64,000 nucleotides of DNA from NCBI GenBank assembly GCA_947456505.1, contig CANGTC010000003.1, positions 1 through 64,000 on the forward strand, given 5' to 3'. The translations under genes were made by a program, and so were the position numbers. Position 1 is the stretch's first letter. Every line of letters starts with the position of its first letter. This DNA comes from Beijerinckiaceae bacterium (GTDB lineage: Bacteria > Pseudomonadota > Alphaproteobacteria > Rhizobiales > Beijerinckiaceae). The notes beneath the pieces were generated by a model that saw only the letters and a list, made by a program, of their open reading frames with translations, searched no databases and was not told the DNA's origin. Below, piece after piece: positions 8,430-16,895 of the stretch.

Positions 8430-9593
8430 ATGATCCTCGCCCCTGAACCGATATTCCCCAGGTCCCAGACGGTCGGCGCATCACCCGCATGTTACCGGGT
8501 CCCTCACCACCGGCGCCTCAGCTTTTTCAGCGCGGCCGCTTTGGCTTTGTTGATCGGCGCGGGGGGCGAGACGGTCAAGGCGCAGGGCTTGGTCGAGGGA
8601 ACAGCCAATCCTCCCAAGAGCCTCGCCTTGGGCGCTGGTAGCGTGGCGGGCGTCGCAAACATTCGTCCCGGCCAAGATAACGCAGCAACTGCGATCGGCG
8701 TTGAAAGTCAGGCGGTCGGTCAAGCGTCCACCGCCCTTGGCGAGGAGAGCAAGGCGCTGGGCGCAAACTCCACTGCGGCGGGACAAGGCGCAATGGCGGA
8801 GAAGGACAATTCAACGGCGAATGGCACCGCGAGCCAGGCGACCGGCTACCAATCAACATCCATAGGCGCAAGCAGTAATGCAATGGGTGCGCAGTCGACG
8901 GCGGCCGGCGCCTCATCTACCGCATCTTCGGTTGGCGGCTCCGCCTTTGGCGCCAATAGCGTCGCTGGCGGCGCTTATTCCACCGCGATTGGCGTGGGGG
9001 CCTTCGCCGGCGCCAGCAATAGCGTGGCGCTCGGCGCGGGCAGCACGACGACTGGCGCCGGAGCTGTGCCCGTCACCAGCGGCGTGGTGGGCGGGCGGAC
9101 CTACGCCTATGCGGGCGATGCGCCGGTCGGTCTCGTGAGCGTGGGAGCCAAGGGCGCCGAGCGGCAAATCCAGAATGTCGCGGCGGGGCGCATCGTAGCG
9201 GACTCGACCGACGCCGTGAACGGATCCCAGCTCTATGCGACCAATCTTGCGCTTGCCACGACGATCAGCCAGTCCCTCGGGGGGCTCGGTCAATCGCTGG
9301 ATGCGCTGACGACCATTGTGAACCAACTCAATGCACAGCAGGTCGCCGCCCGGAAGGAGGCGCGGGGCGGCATCGCGGCGGCGGCGGCGCTGGTCAATGC
9401 CCCCATGCCCTCCGCCCCCGGCAAGACGAGTTGGGCGGGCAATGTGGCGCGGTTCAGAGATCAATACGCCATGGGCTTTTCCATCGCCCATCGCCTGAAC
9501 TCCAACGCTCCCCTCGCCATGACGGCAGGACTCTCCTACACCCCGGGATCCGGGGATAAGTTGGGGCGCGTCGGCATGGCCGGTGAGTTCTGA
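8430..9593 (+). CDS. Trimeric autotransporter adhesin (YadA-like)
   Basis: A 387-residue outer-membrane adhesin. Order: a long signal peptide with an extended charged N-region (about 1-51), head repeats of roughly 14 residues (about 86-206, pattern TAIGxxAxAxGxxS), a YadA-type neck (RQIQNVAAGRIVADSTDAVN), a short coiled-coil stalk (about 270-310) and a C-terminal membrane anchor ending in GMAGEF. The terminal Phe fits an outer-membrane beta-barrel. The anchor would trimerise and display the head at the surface. It is far shorter than typical adhesins because the stalk is minimal. It stands alone between rimO and a convergent oxidoreductase gene. No clear ribosome-binding site was seen, so the start is less certain. 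Confidence 0.85.
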   Translation: MILAPEPIFPRSQTVGASPACYRVPHHRRLSFFSAAALALLIGAGGETVKAQGLVEGTANPPKSLALGAGSVAGVANIRPGQDNAATAIGVESQAVGQASTALGEESKALGANSTAAGQGAMAEKDNSTANGTASQATGYQSTSIGASSNAMGAQSTAAGASSTASSVGGSAFGANSVAGGAYSTAIGVGAFAGASNSVALGAGSTTTGAGAVPVTSGVVGGRTYAYAGDAPVGLVSVGAKGAERQIQNVAAGRIVADSTDAVNGSQLYATNLALATTISQSLGGLGQSLDALTTIVNQLNAQQVAARKEARGGIAAAAALVNAPMPSAPGKTSWAGNVARFRDQYAMGFSIAHRLNSNAPLAMTAGLSYTPGSGDKLGRVGMAGEF

Positions 9594-9648
9594 ACGGCGA
9601 CGGGTCGATGAGGTCCGATGCGGAGGCGTCGGACCACCCCCTGCCTCC

Positions 9649-10620
9649 TTACGGGATCAGGATCGCCGCCCCGGTGGTCTCGCGCGATTCCAGAGCGCGA
9701 TGCGCCTCGGCCACATCGGCCAGCGCATAGCGGGCGTGGATCGGGATCACCACATCCCCGTTTTTCACCGCCTTGAACAGATCTTTCGCCATGGCGTCGA
9801 GGTCTTCGCGCTTGGCGATATAATTGAACAGGGTCGGACGGGTGGCGAAGAGCGAGCCCTTCTGCGTCAGCAAGCCGATATTGAAGGAATCGACGGGGCC
9901 AGAGGCGGAGCCAAAGGACACGAAAGTCCCCAGAGGCCGCAGGCAGTCCAGCGATCCCGGGAAGGTCGCCTTGCCCACGCCATCATAGACCACGTCACAT
10001 TTCTTGCCCTTGGTGATCTTGTTCACGCGCTCGACGAAATCCTCCTCGTTATAGAGGATGATGTGCTTGGCGCCCGCCTTCTTGGCGAGCTTGCCCTTTT
10101 CAGCCGAGCCAACCGTGCCGATGACGGTCGCGCCCAGAGCCTTCGCCCATTGGCACAGGATGAGGCCCACGCCGCCCGCCGCCGCATGGACGAGGATGGT
10201 GTCGCCAGCCTTAACCTTGAAGGTCCTGCGCAGCAGATATTGGGCCGTGAGGCCCTTGAGCATCATGGCGGCGCCGGTCTCGTAGGAGATATATTTGGGG
10301 AGCTTCACCAGAAACTTCGCGTCGATCAAACGCTCTTCCGCATAACTGCCGGGCATGGCCGCATAGGCGACGCGGTCGCCAACCTTGAAGTCGGTCACGC
10401 CCTTGCCGACTGCGATCACCTCGCCTGCGCCCTCATTACCAGGCGTGAAGGGAAGCTCGGCGGGATAGGCGCCCTTGCGAAAATAGACCTCGATGAAATT
10501 CAGACCAATGGCGTGATGGCGGATCTTGACCTGTCCGCGCCCGGGCGCGGGCACTGTGACCTCCTCCATCTGCAGGACTTCCGGGCCGCCGGTCTTGTGC
10601 ATGCGGATCGCTCTGGTCAT
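9649..10620 (-). CDS. NADPH:quinone oxidoreductase (zinc-independent MDR family)
   Basis: A 323-residue medium-chain dehydrogenase/reductase of the quinone oxidoreductase (QorA) type. It has the GroES-like N-terminal half (GLNFIEVYFRKGAYP, FTPGNEGAGEV) and a Rossmann nucleotide site (LVHAAAGGVGLILCQWAKAL). The structural and catalytic zinc ligands of alcohol dehydrogenases are absent, as expected for quinone reductases. The ATG at 10620 follows GGAGGG. It is divergent from the SulP transporter gene. Confidence 0.9.
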   Translation of the reverse strand: MTRAIRMHKTGGPEVLQMEEVTVPAPGRGQVKIRHHAIGLNFIEVYFRKGAYPAELPFTPGNEGAGEVIAVGKGVTDFKVGDRVAYAAMPGSYAEERLIDAKFLVKLPKYISYETGAAMMLKGLTAQYLLRRTFKVKAGDTILVHAAAGGVGLILCQWAKALGATVIGTVGSAEKGKLAKKAGAKHIILYNEEDFVERVNKITKGKKCDVVYDGVGKATFPGSLDCLRPLGTFVSFGSASGPVDSFNIGLLTQKGSLFATRPTLFNYIAKREDLDAMAKDLFKAVKNGDVVIPIHARYALADVAEAHRALESRETTGAAILIP

Positions 10621-10741
10621 TCTCGAACCCTCCATTTTGATATGCCTCAACACATCATGGCTACAGTTGCGCCAGCATAGTGTTGGCGCCGGGGTCTTCG
10701 CAATGGCAAGATAGAGGCCCCGAGTCGATGAGAAGAAAACT

Positions 10742-12460
10742 ATGGCGAACTCCGGTTCTGGCGATATGACGCGCGCGCCCAGCTTCAGCGAACTCTTCAC
10801 GCCGAAATTGGTGACTGTCTTGCGCGAGGGCTATGGCGCCGCAGGGCTCAGGACCGACGCCATCGCGGGCCTGACGGTCGCCATCGTCGCCCTGCCCCTC
10901 TCCATGGCCATAGCCATCGGCGCCGGCGCCAAGCCGGAAAACGGACTCTATACGGCTGTCGTCGGGGGCTTTCTGATTTCGGCCCTGGGCGGCAGCCGGT
11001 TCCAGATCGGCGGACCAGCCGGCGCCTTCATCGTCTTGATGGCCACAACCATTGAACGCTTCGGGCTCTCCGGGCTCTTCATGGCGACCATCATGGCGGG
11101 CTTTATGATGCTCGCAGCGGGTTATCTGCGGCTGGGCGCCTATGTGAAATATATTCCCCATCCCGTGACCGTGGGTTTCACGGCGGGAATCGGCGTGATC
11201 ATCTTCGCGGGGGAAATCAAGGACCTCTTTGGCCTTACCCTTGATCATGAGCCGGGGCCTTTGGCGCCAAAGGTCGCCGCCCTTTGGCATGCGGCCCCGA
11301 CCCTCAATCTCTGGGCTACAGGCGTCACGGCCCTGTGCCTCGCCCTGATCCTTGGACTGAAGCGATGGAACCCGAACGTCCCCGGCCTGCTGATTGCGGT
11401 GGCCACGGGTGCGCTGCTCGTCTTTCTGTTCGATCTCCCGGTGGAGACCATAGGCAGCAAGTTTGGCGGCGTGCCGCGCTCCCTGCCCTGGCCACAAATT
11501 CCGGACTTCCCGCTATCGGACATTCCAGAACTGATCCCGAGCGCCATCGCCATCGCAGTGCTCGGCAGCATAGAGTCCTTGTTATCAGCGGTGGTGGCGG
11601 ATGGCATGACCGGTCGACGCCATCGCTCCAATTGCGAATTGGTGGCGCAAGGCTATGCGAATATCGCCGCGCCCTTCTTTGGCGGCCTCTGCGCCACCGG
11701 AACCATCGTCCGCACCGCCACCAATGTGCGCGCCCACGCCAAAGGCCCGGTGTCAGGCATGCTGCATGCGGTCTTCCTGCTGCTGTTCATGCTGATCGCA
11801 GCGCCCCTCGCCATTTATATTCCCCTGGCGGCTCTCGCCGCTGTGCTGGCGACGGTGGCCTGGAATATGGCCGAGCGCAGCCAGATCGCCCTCATCCTGC
11901 GCCATGATCGAGGCGAGGCGGCGGTGCTGGTGGCGACCTTCCTCCTGACCGTCTTCCGCGACCTCACCGAGGGCATTGCGGTCGGGGTGACGCTGGGCGC
12001 CATCCTCTTCATGCACCGCATGGCGCAATTGGTGCAGGTGACCTCCCACCAGCAATGGATCGAGGAGGATGTGGGAGATGATGTGAACCCGCGCCCACCC
12101 TATGCCCCGGCCGAAGGCAATGGCGACATTCTCGCCTATCGGATCGCAGGCCCCTTCTTCTTTGGCGCCGCAAGCACTGTCGCCGGGGTGCTGGACGAGA
12201 TCGGCGCCCGTCCCAAGGCCTTCGTGCTGGATCTGTCCGCTGTGCCTCTCGCCGATGGCGCAGGAGCCCAGGCCCTGATCGGCTTCGCCACCAAGGCGAA
12301 ACGAGGGGGCGCAAAGGTCTATATCGCCGGCGCCGCCCCGCAAGTGGCGGACACCCTGGTCGCTTGCGGACTCGACCAGAAACTGGTCGCCTATGCGGCG
12401 GACCTCGTTGAGGCGCGCCGTCTCGCGCGGTCAGACCTCGAAGCCGCAGCCATGGCGTGA
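10742..12460 (+). CDS. SulP family anion permease with STAS domain
   Basis: A 572-residue inner-membrane transporter of the SulP (SLC26-like) family. The N-terminal part has many hydrophobic spans, with GLTVAIVALPLSMAIAIGAG, the family signature near the start, and SALGGSRFQIGGPAGAFIVL. A cytosolic STAS domain (about 455-560) contains FVLDLSAVPLADGAGAQAL. Substrates in this family include sulfate, bicarbonate and dicarboxylates, and cannot be separated by sequence here. A second ATG at 10769 is an alternative start. It is divergent from the quinone oxidoreductase gene. Confidence 0.9.
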   Translation: MANSGSGDMTRAPSFSELFTPKLVTVLREGYGAAGLRTDAIAGLTVAIVALPLSMAIAIGAGAKPENGLYTAVVGGFLISALGGSRFQIGGPAGAFIVLMATTIERFGLSGLFMATIMAGFMMLAAGYLRLGAYVKYIPHPVTVGFTAGIGVIIFAGEIKDLFGLTLDHEPGPLAPKVAALWHAAPTLNLWATGVTALCLALILGLKRWNPNVPGLLIAVATGALLVFLFDLPVETIGSKFGGVPRSLPWPQIPDFPLSDIPELIPSAIAIAVLGSIESLLSAVVADGMTGRRHRSNCELVAQGYANIAAPFFGGLCATGTIVRTATNVRAHAKGPVSGMLHAVFLLLFMLIAAPLAIYIPLAALAAVLATVAWNMAERSQIALILRHDRGEAAVLVATFLLTVFRDLTEGIAVGVTLGAILFMHRMAQLVQVTSHQQWIEEDVGDDVNPRPPYAPAEGNGDILAYRIAGPFFFGAASTVAGVLDEIGARPKAFVLDLSAVPLADGAGAQALIGFATKAKRGGAKVYIAGAAPQVADTLVACGLDQKLVAYAADLVEARRLARSDLEAAAMA

Positions 12461-12521
12461 TCGGCTGCGGCGTGGGGTCGCGTGACTGGTCTGTCGGCTC
12501 CGGGCGCCGTAAATAGGCATC

Positions 12522-13754
12522 ATGACCATTCGTTCAGACATTCTCGTCGCAGGCGCCGGGGCCGCAGGCCTCACCACCGCCATCGCACTCGCTGGGGCGG
12601 GCTTTTCCGTGACTGTGGCGGGGGGGCTCGACACCAGGCGCAACGGGCGCACGGTCGCGCTCTTTGAGGCCTCATTGCGCCTCTACCGCGCGCTGGGCCT
12701 TTGGGAGCGGCTGGAGCCCCTGTCCATGCCCCTGCGACGTATCCGATTGGTGGATGATACCGGCAGCATGTTCAGCCTCCCGCCTGTGGAGCTTGAAGCG
12801 GCCGAGATCGGTCTGCCAGCCTTCGGCGCCAATATCGAGAATGCGGCCCTGGTGGAGGCGCTCGCCGTCATCGCGCGGGAGACGCCTGGTGTGACGCTGA
12901 TGGAAGGCATGCTGGGCGATTACGCCACCTCCGATGATGGCGTCGAAGGGCGTCTGTCCACGGGAGAGATGCTGACTGCAGCGCTGCTGGTCGGCGCGGA
13001 TGGGCGCGGCTCGCAGGTCCGCACCTATGCGAATGTGAGCCCGCGCGAATGGCGCTACAAGCAGACCGCCATCACCGCCCTGCTTCGCCACGAAAAGCCC
13101 CACCGCGCCACCTCGACCGAATTCCACACTCGCAGCGGTCCTTGCACCCTCGTCCCCATGCGTCCTGAAGATGGCGCCGCCGATGGCCTGCGGCACCGCT
13201 CCAGCCTTGTCTGGCTCATGAGCCCGGAAGAAGCCGAGCGGCGCATGGCGCTGACCGACGATGATCTGGTGGCCGAGATCGAGGAGCAGGTCCACGGCCT
13301 GCATGGACGGATGGGCCTCGTGGGGCCGCGCGGCGCCTTTCCCATGTCAGGCCTCACCTGCGACACGCTGGTGGCCGAGCGCATCGCCCTGGTGGCGGAC
13401 GCCGGCCATTTCTTCCCGCCCATCGGCGCGCAGGGCTTGAACCTGGGCCTGCGAGATGTCGCGCAACTCGTTGAATCCATTGAAAGCTATGGGCAACTTG
13501 ACGCTGGCGATCCCAAAGCCCTCGCACACTACAATAAGCGTCGCCATGGCGACGTGGCGACCCGAACGCTGAGCGTCGACCTCATGAACCGCTCGCTTCT
13601 GATCCATGCGCTGCCTGTGGATTTCATGCGCTCCGCAGGGCTCGCCGCCATGGCGTCCATTGGCCCCCTTCGCCGCGCCCTCATGCGCGAAGGCGTAGCG
13701 CCCCTTGGCCGTCTGCCCGGCCTGATGCGCGAACCGGTCCGCCGCCCGGCTTGA
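12522..13754 (+). CDS. FAD-dependent monooxygenase, UbiH/UbiF/COQ6 family
   Basis: A 410-residue flavoprotein hydroxylase of the type that modifies the ring of ubiquinone precursors. Visible motifs are the FAD dinucleotide fold (ILVAGAGAAGLTTAIALAGA), the DG motif (LLVGADGRGSQVR) and the GD-type second FAD motif (IALVADAGHFFPPIGAQGLN). It is 61 bases downstream of the SulP gene and is followed at once by the acyltransferase gene. The position in the ubiquinone pathway (C5, C6 or C1 hydroxylation) cannot be assigned by sequence alone. Confidence 0.88.
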   Translation: MTIRSDILVAGAGAAGLTTAIALAGAGFSVTVAGGLDTRRNGRTVALFEASLRLYRALGLWERLEPLSMPLRRIRLVDDTGSMFSLPPVELEAAEIGLPAFGANIENAALVEALAVIARETPGVTLMEGMLGDYATSDDGVEGRLSTGEMLTAALLVGADGRGSQVRTYANVSPREWRYKQTAITALLRHEKPHRATSTEFHTRSGPCTLVPMRPEDGAADGLRHRSSLVWLMSPEEAERRMALTDDDLVAEIEEQVHGLHGRMGLVGPRGAFPMSGLTCDTLVAERIALVADAGHFFPPIGAQGLNLGLRDVAQLVESIESYGQLDAGDPKALAHYNKRRHGDVATRTLSVDLMNRSLLIHALPVDFMRSAGLAAMASIGPLRRALMREGVAPLGRLPGLMREPVRRPA

Positions 13755-13810
13755 GGCTTGACCCAGCCGCAAAGGCTGCTAGCAAGCAGCGTCTGCGGCG
13801 CCAGCCGCGC

Positions 13811-14683
13811 ATGGACGCGCGGATGCTCGGAACTGCTCTCAAATACCGGTTGGAATATGGCGTTGTGCGGGCAGTCGGCTGGCTTGTGGCCAGACTGCCG
13901 CTGGAGACCTCATCCAGCCTCTCCGGCAGGCTCTGGCGGCTGGTGGCGCCCAGGCTCAAACGGCACGCGCGGGCCCTCCATCATCTGGCTGCGGCTTTCC
14001 CCGACATGAGCGCGGCCGATCGGGAGCGCATCGCTGGCGACATGTGGGAGGTGCTGGGCAGAACCTTCGCGGAATCCTTCTATCTCCCGGAAATTTTCGC
14101 CAGCGACCGCATCGACGTTTCTGGTCTCGAGATCCTGCGGGCCTATGAAGGGAAAGGTGTGGTCATCTGCGCCGCCCACCAGGGCAATTGGGAGGTGGCC
14201 AGCATGGGGCTGATACGGGTCGGTCGCGAGCCCACCGGCTTGTATCAGCGGGTCAAAAACCCGCTGGTCGACGCCTTTTTGCTGACGTCGCGCGCGCCCT
14301 ATTATCCTGCCGGCCTTTTCACCAAGGATCCAGCCACGCCGCTCAAGCTCATGCGGATCCTGAAGCGCGGCGGGTGCCTCGCCATGCTCGCGGACCTTCG
14401 CGAATACACCGGCCTCAAGGTCCCCTTCTTCGGGCAGGAGGCGCCCTCCACCCCTTTCCCCGCTCTGATGGCCCGAAACCTTGGCCTCCCGCTCTTTGCG
14501 GGCCGGATCGTGCGTGAGCCGGGCGTGCGCTTCCGCCTCAGCGTGGAGAAAATTGAATTTCCCGTCACCGAGGACAAGGACGCCGACATCCTCGCCGCCA
14601 CGGCGAACCTCCAGGCGGCCTTCGAGCGAACCATCCGCGAAAAACCCGAACAATGGATGTGGGCGCATCAACGCTGGGGGTGA
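13811..14683 (+). CDS. Lipid A biosynthesis lauroyl acyltransferase-like protein (LpxL/HtrB family)
   Basis: A roughly 290-residue inner-membrane acyltransferase of the LpxL/LpxM family, which adds secondary acyl chains to lipid A (or related lipids) from acyl-ACP. The catalytic H(X)4D/E motif appears as HQGNWE within VVICAAHQGNWEVASMGL. Later LAMLADLREYTGLKVPFFGQ and QPE-like EKPEQWMWAHQRWG match the family ending. The start is uncertain: ATG codons at 13811 and 13823 are possible, and a TTG at 13751 overlaps the stop of the upstream gene. No convincing ribosome-binding site separates them. Confidence 0.85.
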   Translation: MDARMLGTALKYRLEYGVVRAVGWLVARLPLETSSSLSGRLWRLVAPRLKRHARALHHLAAAFPDMSAADRERIAGDMWEVLGRTFAESFYLPEIFASDRIDVSGLEILRAYEGKGVVICAAHQGNWEVASMGLIRVGREPTGLYQRVKNPLVDAFLLTSRAPYYPAGLFTKDPATPLKLMRILKRGGCLAMLADLREYTGLKVPFFGQEAPSTPFPALMARNLGLPLFAGRIVREPGVRFRLSVEKIEFPVTEDKDADILAATANLQAAFERTIREKPEQWMWAHQRWG

Positions 14684-14734
14684 TGCGGGCGGGGCCTGCG
14701 TGGTATCATCGCCTCGAACAAGACAGGACATACC

Positions 14735-15511
14735 GTGCGCATCGCCACCTGGAACGTCAATTCAGTCCGCCAACGGACCGAGCATCTGCTGCAATATCTG
14801 AAGGAGGCGGAGCCGGATGTGCTGTGCCTGCAAGAATTGAAATGCACCGATGACGCTTTCCCGCGTCTGGAAGTGGAGTCGGCGGGCTACAACGTCGCAA
14901 CCCACGGTCAAAAAACCTACAACGGCGTCGCCATCCTCTCGAAGCGCCCCCTTGAGGTGACGCGGGGCCTGCCGGGCGACGATGCGGACGAACACGCGCG
15001 CTACATCGAGGCTCTTGTGCCTGATGGCGCCGGAATCGTGCGGGTCGCCTCCATCTACCTGCCCAATGGCAACCCGCCGATGACGGAGAAATACGCCTAC
15101 AAGCTCGCCTGGATGGATCGCCTGATCGCCCACGCCCGGGGCTTGTTGAAGCTCGAAGAGCCGCTGGTTCTGGCGGGCGATTACAATGTGATCCCCCATG
15201 CGCGCGATGTGCACGATCCCCAGGCCTGGGCGGGCGACGCGCTGTTCCTGCCTCGCACCCGCGAACGCTTTCAAGAACTGCTCAACCTCGGCCTGACGGA
15301 CGCCCTGCGCGCCTGCACCGATCAAGCCGGGCTCTATACTTTCTGGGACTATCAGGCCGGCGCATGGCCGCGGAACAACGGCATCCGCATCGACCACCTG
15401 CTCCTCTCGCCGCAAGCCGCGGATCGCCTCCAGGGCTTCGCCATCGACAAGCATATGCGCGCTCTGGAGAAGCCCTCGGACCATGTCCCGATCCGGATTG
15501 ATCTCGCCTGA
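14735..15511 (+). CDS. xthA: Exodeoxyribonuclease III
   Basis: A 258-residue AP endonuclease / 3'-5' exonuclease of base-excision repair. The metal-dependent EEP-fold motifs are all present: ATWNVNSVR at the start, LCLQELKC with the metal-binding Glu, VLAGDYNVIP, DALRACTD, IRIDHLLLS and KPSDHVPIRIDL with the catalytic Asp-His pair. Translation starts at a GTG behind AGGA. The length fits the family. Confidence 0.93.
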   Translation: MRIATWNVNSVRQRTEHLLQYLKEAEPDVLCLQELKCTDDAFPRLEVESAGYNVATHGQKTYNGVAILSKRPLEVTRGLPGDDADEHARYIEALVPDGAGIVRVASIYLPNGNPPMTEKYAYKLAWMDRLIAHARGLLKLEEPLVLAGDYNVIPHARDVHDPQAWAGDALFLPRTRERFQELLNLGLTDALRACTDQAGLYTFWDYQAGAWPRNNGIRIDHLLLSPQAADRLQGFAIDKHMRALEKPSDHVPIRIDLA

Positions 15512-15710
15512 AAGCCGCCAGCCTGTATCAAAGCGGGATCAGAAGTTAACGAAACGCCCGGGACCAGGCAGGTGCGCTAACGGCGCATGATCCTGAGCGT
15601 CTATATCTAGGTTGACTGAAACCTTCGTACCCAAGATCCAGCCAGAACAAGACGCCAACTGTGGATAACCTCTGATTCGTCCATGGCCTGTTCGCGCATC
15701 GTGCCGAACC

Positions 15711-16547
15711 TTAACGACGCGCCTCCTGGCGCCCCTTCATGAACTGCTCCAGATAGGCCAAAGCCGCTTGCCGGTCCGGGTCGGAGGCTGTGGTCATCGC
15801 GCCATCGTAGAGATCGATGATCCATTTATATTTGGTCTGATCGCCAGCGCCCTCGCGCGCCATGGTCAGATACATCAGGCCCAAGGCGCGCTGACGCGGA
15901 ACGCCCTCTAACCCGTTGAAATAGAGGCGGCCCAACACAGCTTGGGACTCTATATGCTGCTTGTCTGCGGCAAGGCGAAGCCAACGAGCGCCGCGCCGCA
16001 CGTCTTTGGTCATTCCCGAGCCCTCGAGATACATGAGCCCCAGATTATACTGGGCGTGCATGTCGCCGAATTCGGTGGCGGCGTAGCTGAACATTTCAAA
16101 AGCGCGCGCGGTGTCGCGCTCGATACCCTTCGGTTTGCCCGTCAGGGCATAGGCGCCCACGGCCACGAAGGCGCTGGCGACCACGCCGCGCTCGCGCGGA
16201 TTGGGATTGGCTTCGTCATAGGCTTCGATGATCTGAAGGAAATACTGATAGGCCTTGGCCTCATCCCGTGGCACGCCATCCCCTTCGGCATACATGCTGC
16301 CGAGCTTCCACCTTGCGAGGGCCTCGCCGCCCTGGGCGGCGTAACGAAGGGCGTCCAGGGAGGAGCTCGTGTTACCAGCGCGATAGCCTTCGATATATTT
16401 GGTCATCGCGTGGCGGGGATCCTTGAAGATCGCCAGCGGTTCCTTTTCGGTCGGAGGAGCCTTGGCGTCATCAAGCGCCAGGGCGCCCTGGCCTGTCATC
16501 ATCGCCCCGATGCATAGGGCCAGAGCGAAGACAGGACGCTTAAACAT
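15711..16547 (-). CDS. Periplasmic Sel1-repeat protein, ExoR-like
   Basis: A 278-residue exported protein with a signal peptide (1-24, ending in GALA) and Sel1/TPR-like helical repeats: ARWKLGSMYAEGDGVPRDEA, AQYNLGLMYLEGSGM and SQAVLGRLYFNGLEGV. The spacing and wording of the repeats resemble ExoR of Rhizobium/Agrobacterium, a periplasmic inhibitor of the ExoS(ChvG)-ChvI two-component system that controls exopolysaccharide and acid response. ExoR identity is an inference from remembered similarity. A generic Sel1 protein is the alternative. Confidence 0.75.
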   Translation of the reverse strand: MFKRPVFALALCIGAMMTGQGALALDDAKAPPTEKEPLAIFKDPRHAMTKYIEGYRAGNTSSSLDALRYAAQGGEALARWKLGSMYAEGDGVPRDEAKAYQYFLQIIEAYDEANPNPRERGVVASAFVAVGAYALTGKPKGIERDTARAFEMFSYAATEFGDMHAQYNLGLMYLEGSGMTKDVRRGARWLRLAADKQHIESQAVLGRLYFNGLEGVPRQRALGLMYLTMAREGAGDQTKYKWIIDLYDGAMTTASDPDRQAALAYLEQFMKGRQEARR

Positions 16548-16895
16548 GGGCGATCACACTCACCGGAAGACAGGACGCGCACTGCGCCGCTTTCAAGCGG
16601 GTCGGCGAAACATAACGCCACATGCTGATCATCGCGCGCTCAACCCTGCTGAAAGGCCTGCGTCATGAGCCATGTTTGAACTAAACAACAGCTATATGCA
16701 GACATCCTCGTCCGACGAGTGAAGTAGCGCGCGGTTTATGGCTGAATCTGGGCACAGCATAGCTTTGAAATAGGCGATGCGATGAACAATTTTAATTGTT
16801 GCGTCAAAGCCACAATTGCCTAGTACGCACCACTTGCTCTGGTTGAGTGAGGGGCGCGGGAGCGGGCAGTCGCGACGCCCCTACCCGCTTACCTA
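16548..16895. other. 348-base intergenic region between the ExoR-like gene and valS
   Basis: No gene is supported. It lies upstream of the ExoR-like gene and downstream of valS. The middle is AT-rich compared with its surroundings and contains a perfect inverted repeat at 16785-16800. A GC-rich imperfect hairpin near 16850-16882 could terminate valS but lacks a T-run on that strand. Confidence 0.5.
16785..16800. repeat. AT-rich inverted repeat upstream of the ExoR-like gene
   Basis: AACAATT-TT-AATTGTT: two perfect 7-bp arms around a 2-base centre, about 240 bases upstream of the ExoR-like start. It could be a regulator site, but nothing further supports that. Confidence 0.4.

Noticed and set aside
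8224..8433. A possible 69-residue gene just before the adhesin gene, overlapping it by 4 bases
   Set aside because: No ribosome-binding site, no recognisable motif and ordinary intergenic base use; overlap alone is not enough.
15607..15825. A 72-residue open frame downstream of the ExoR-like gene
   Set aside because: It mostly overlaps the 3' end of the ExoR-like gene in another frame and has no start signal.
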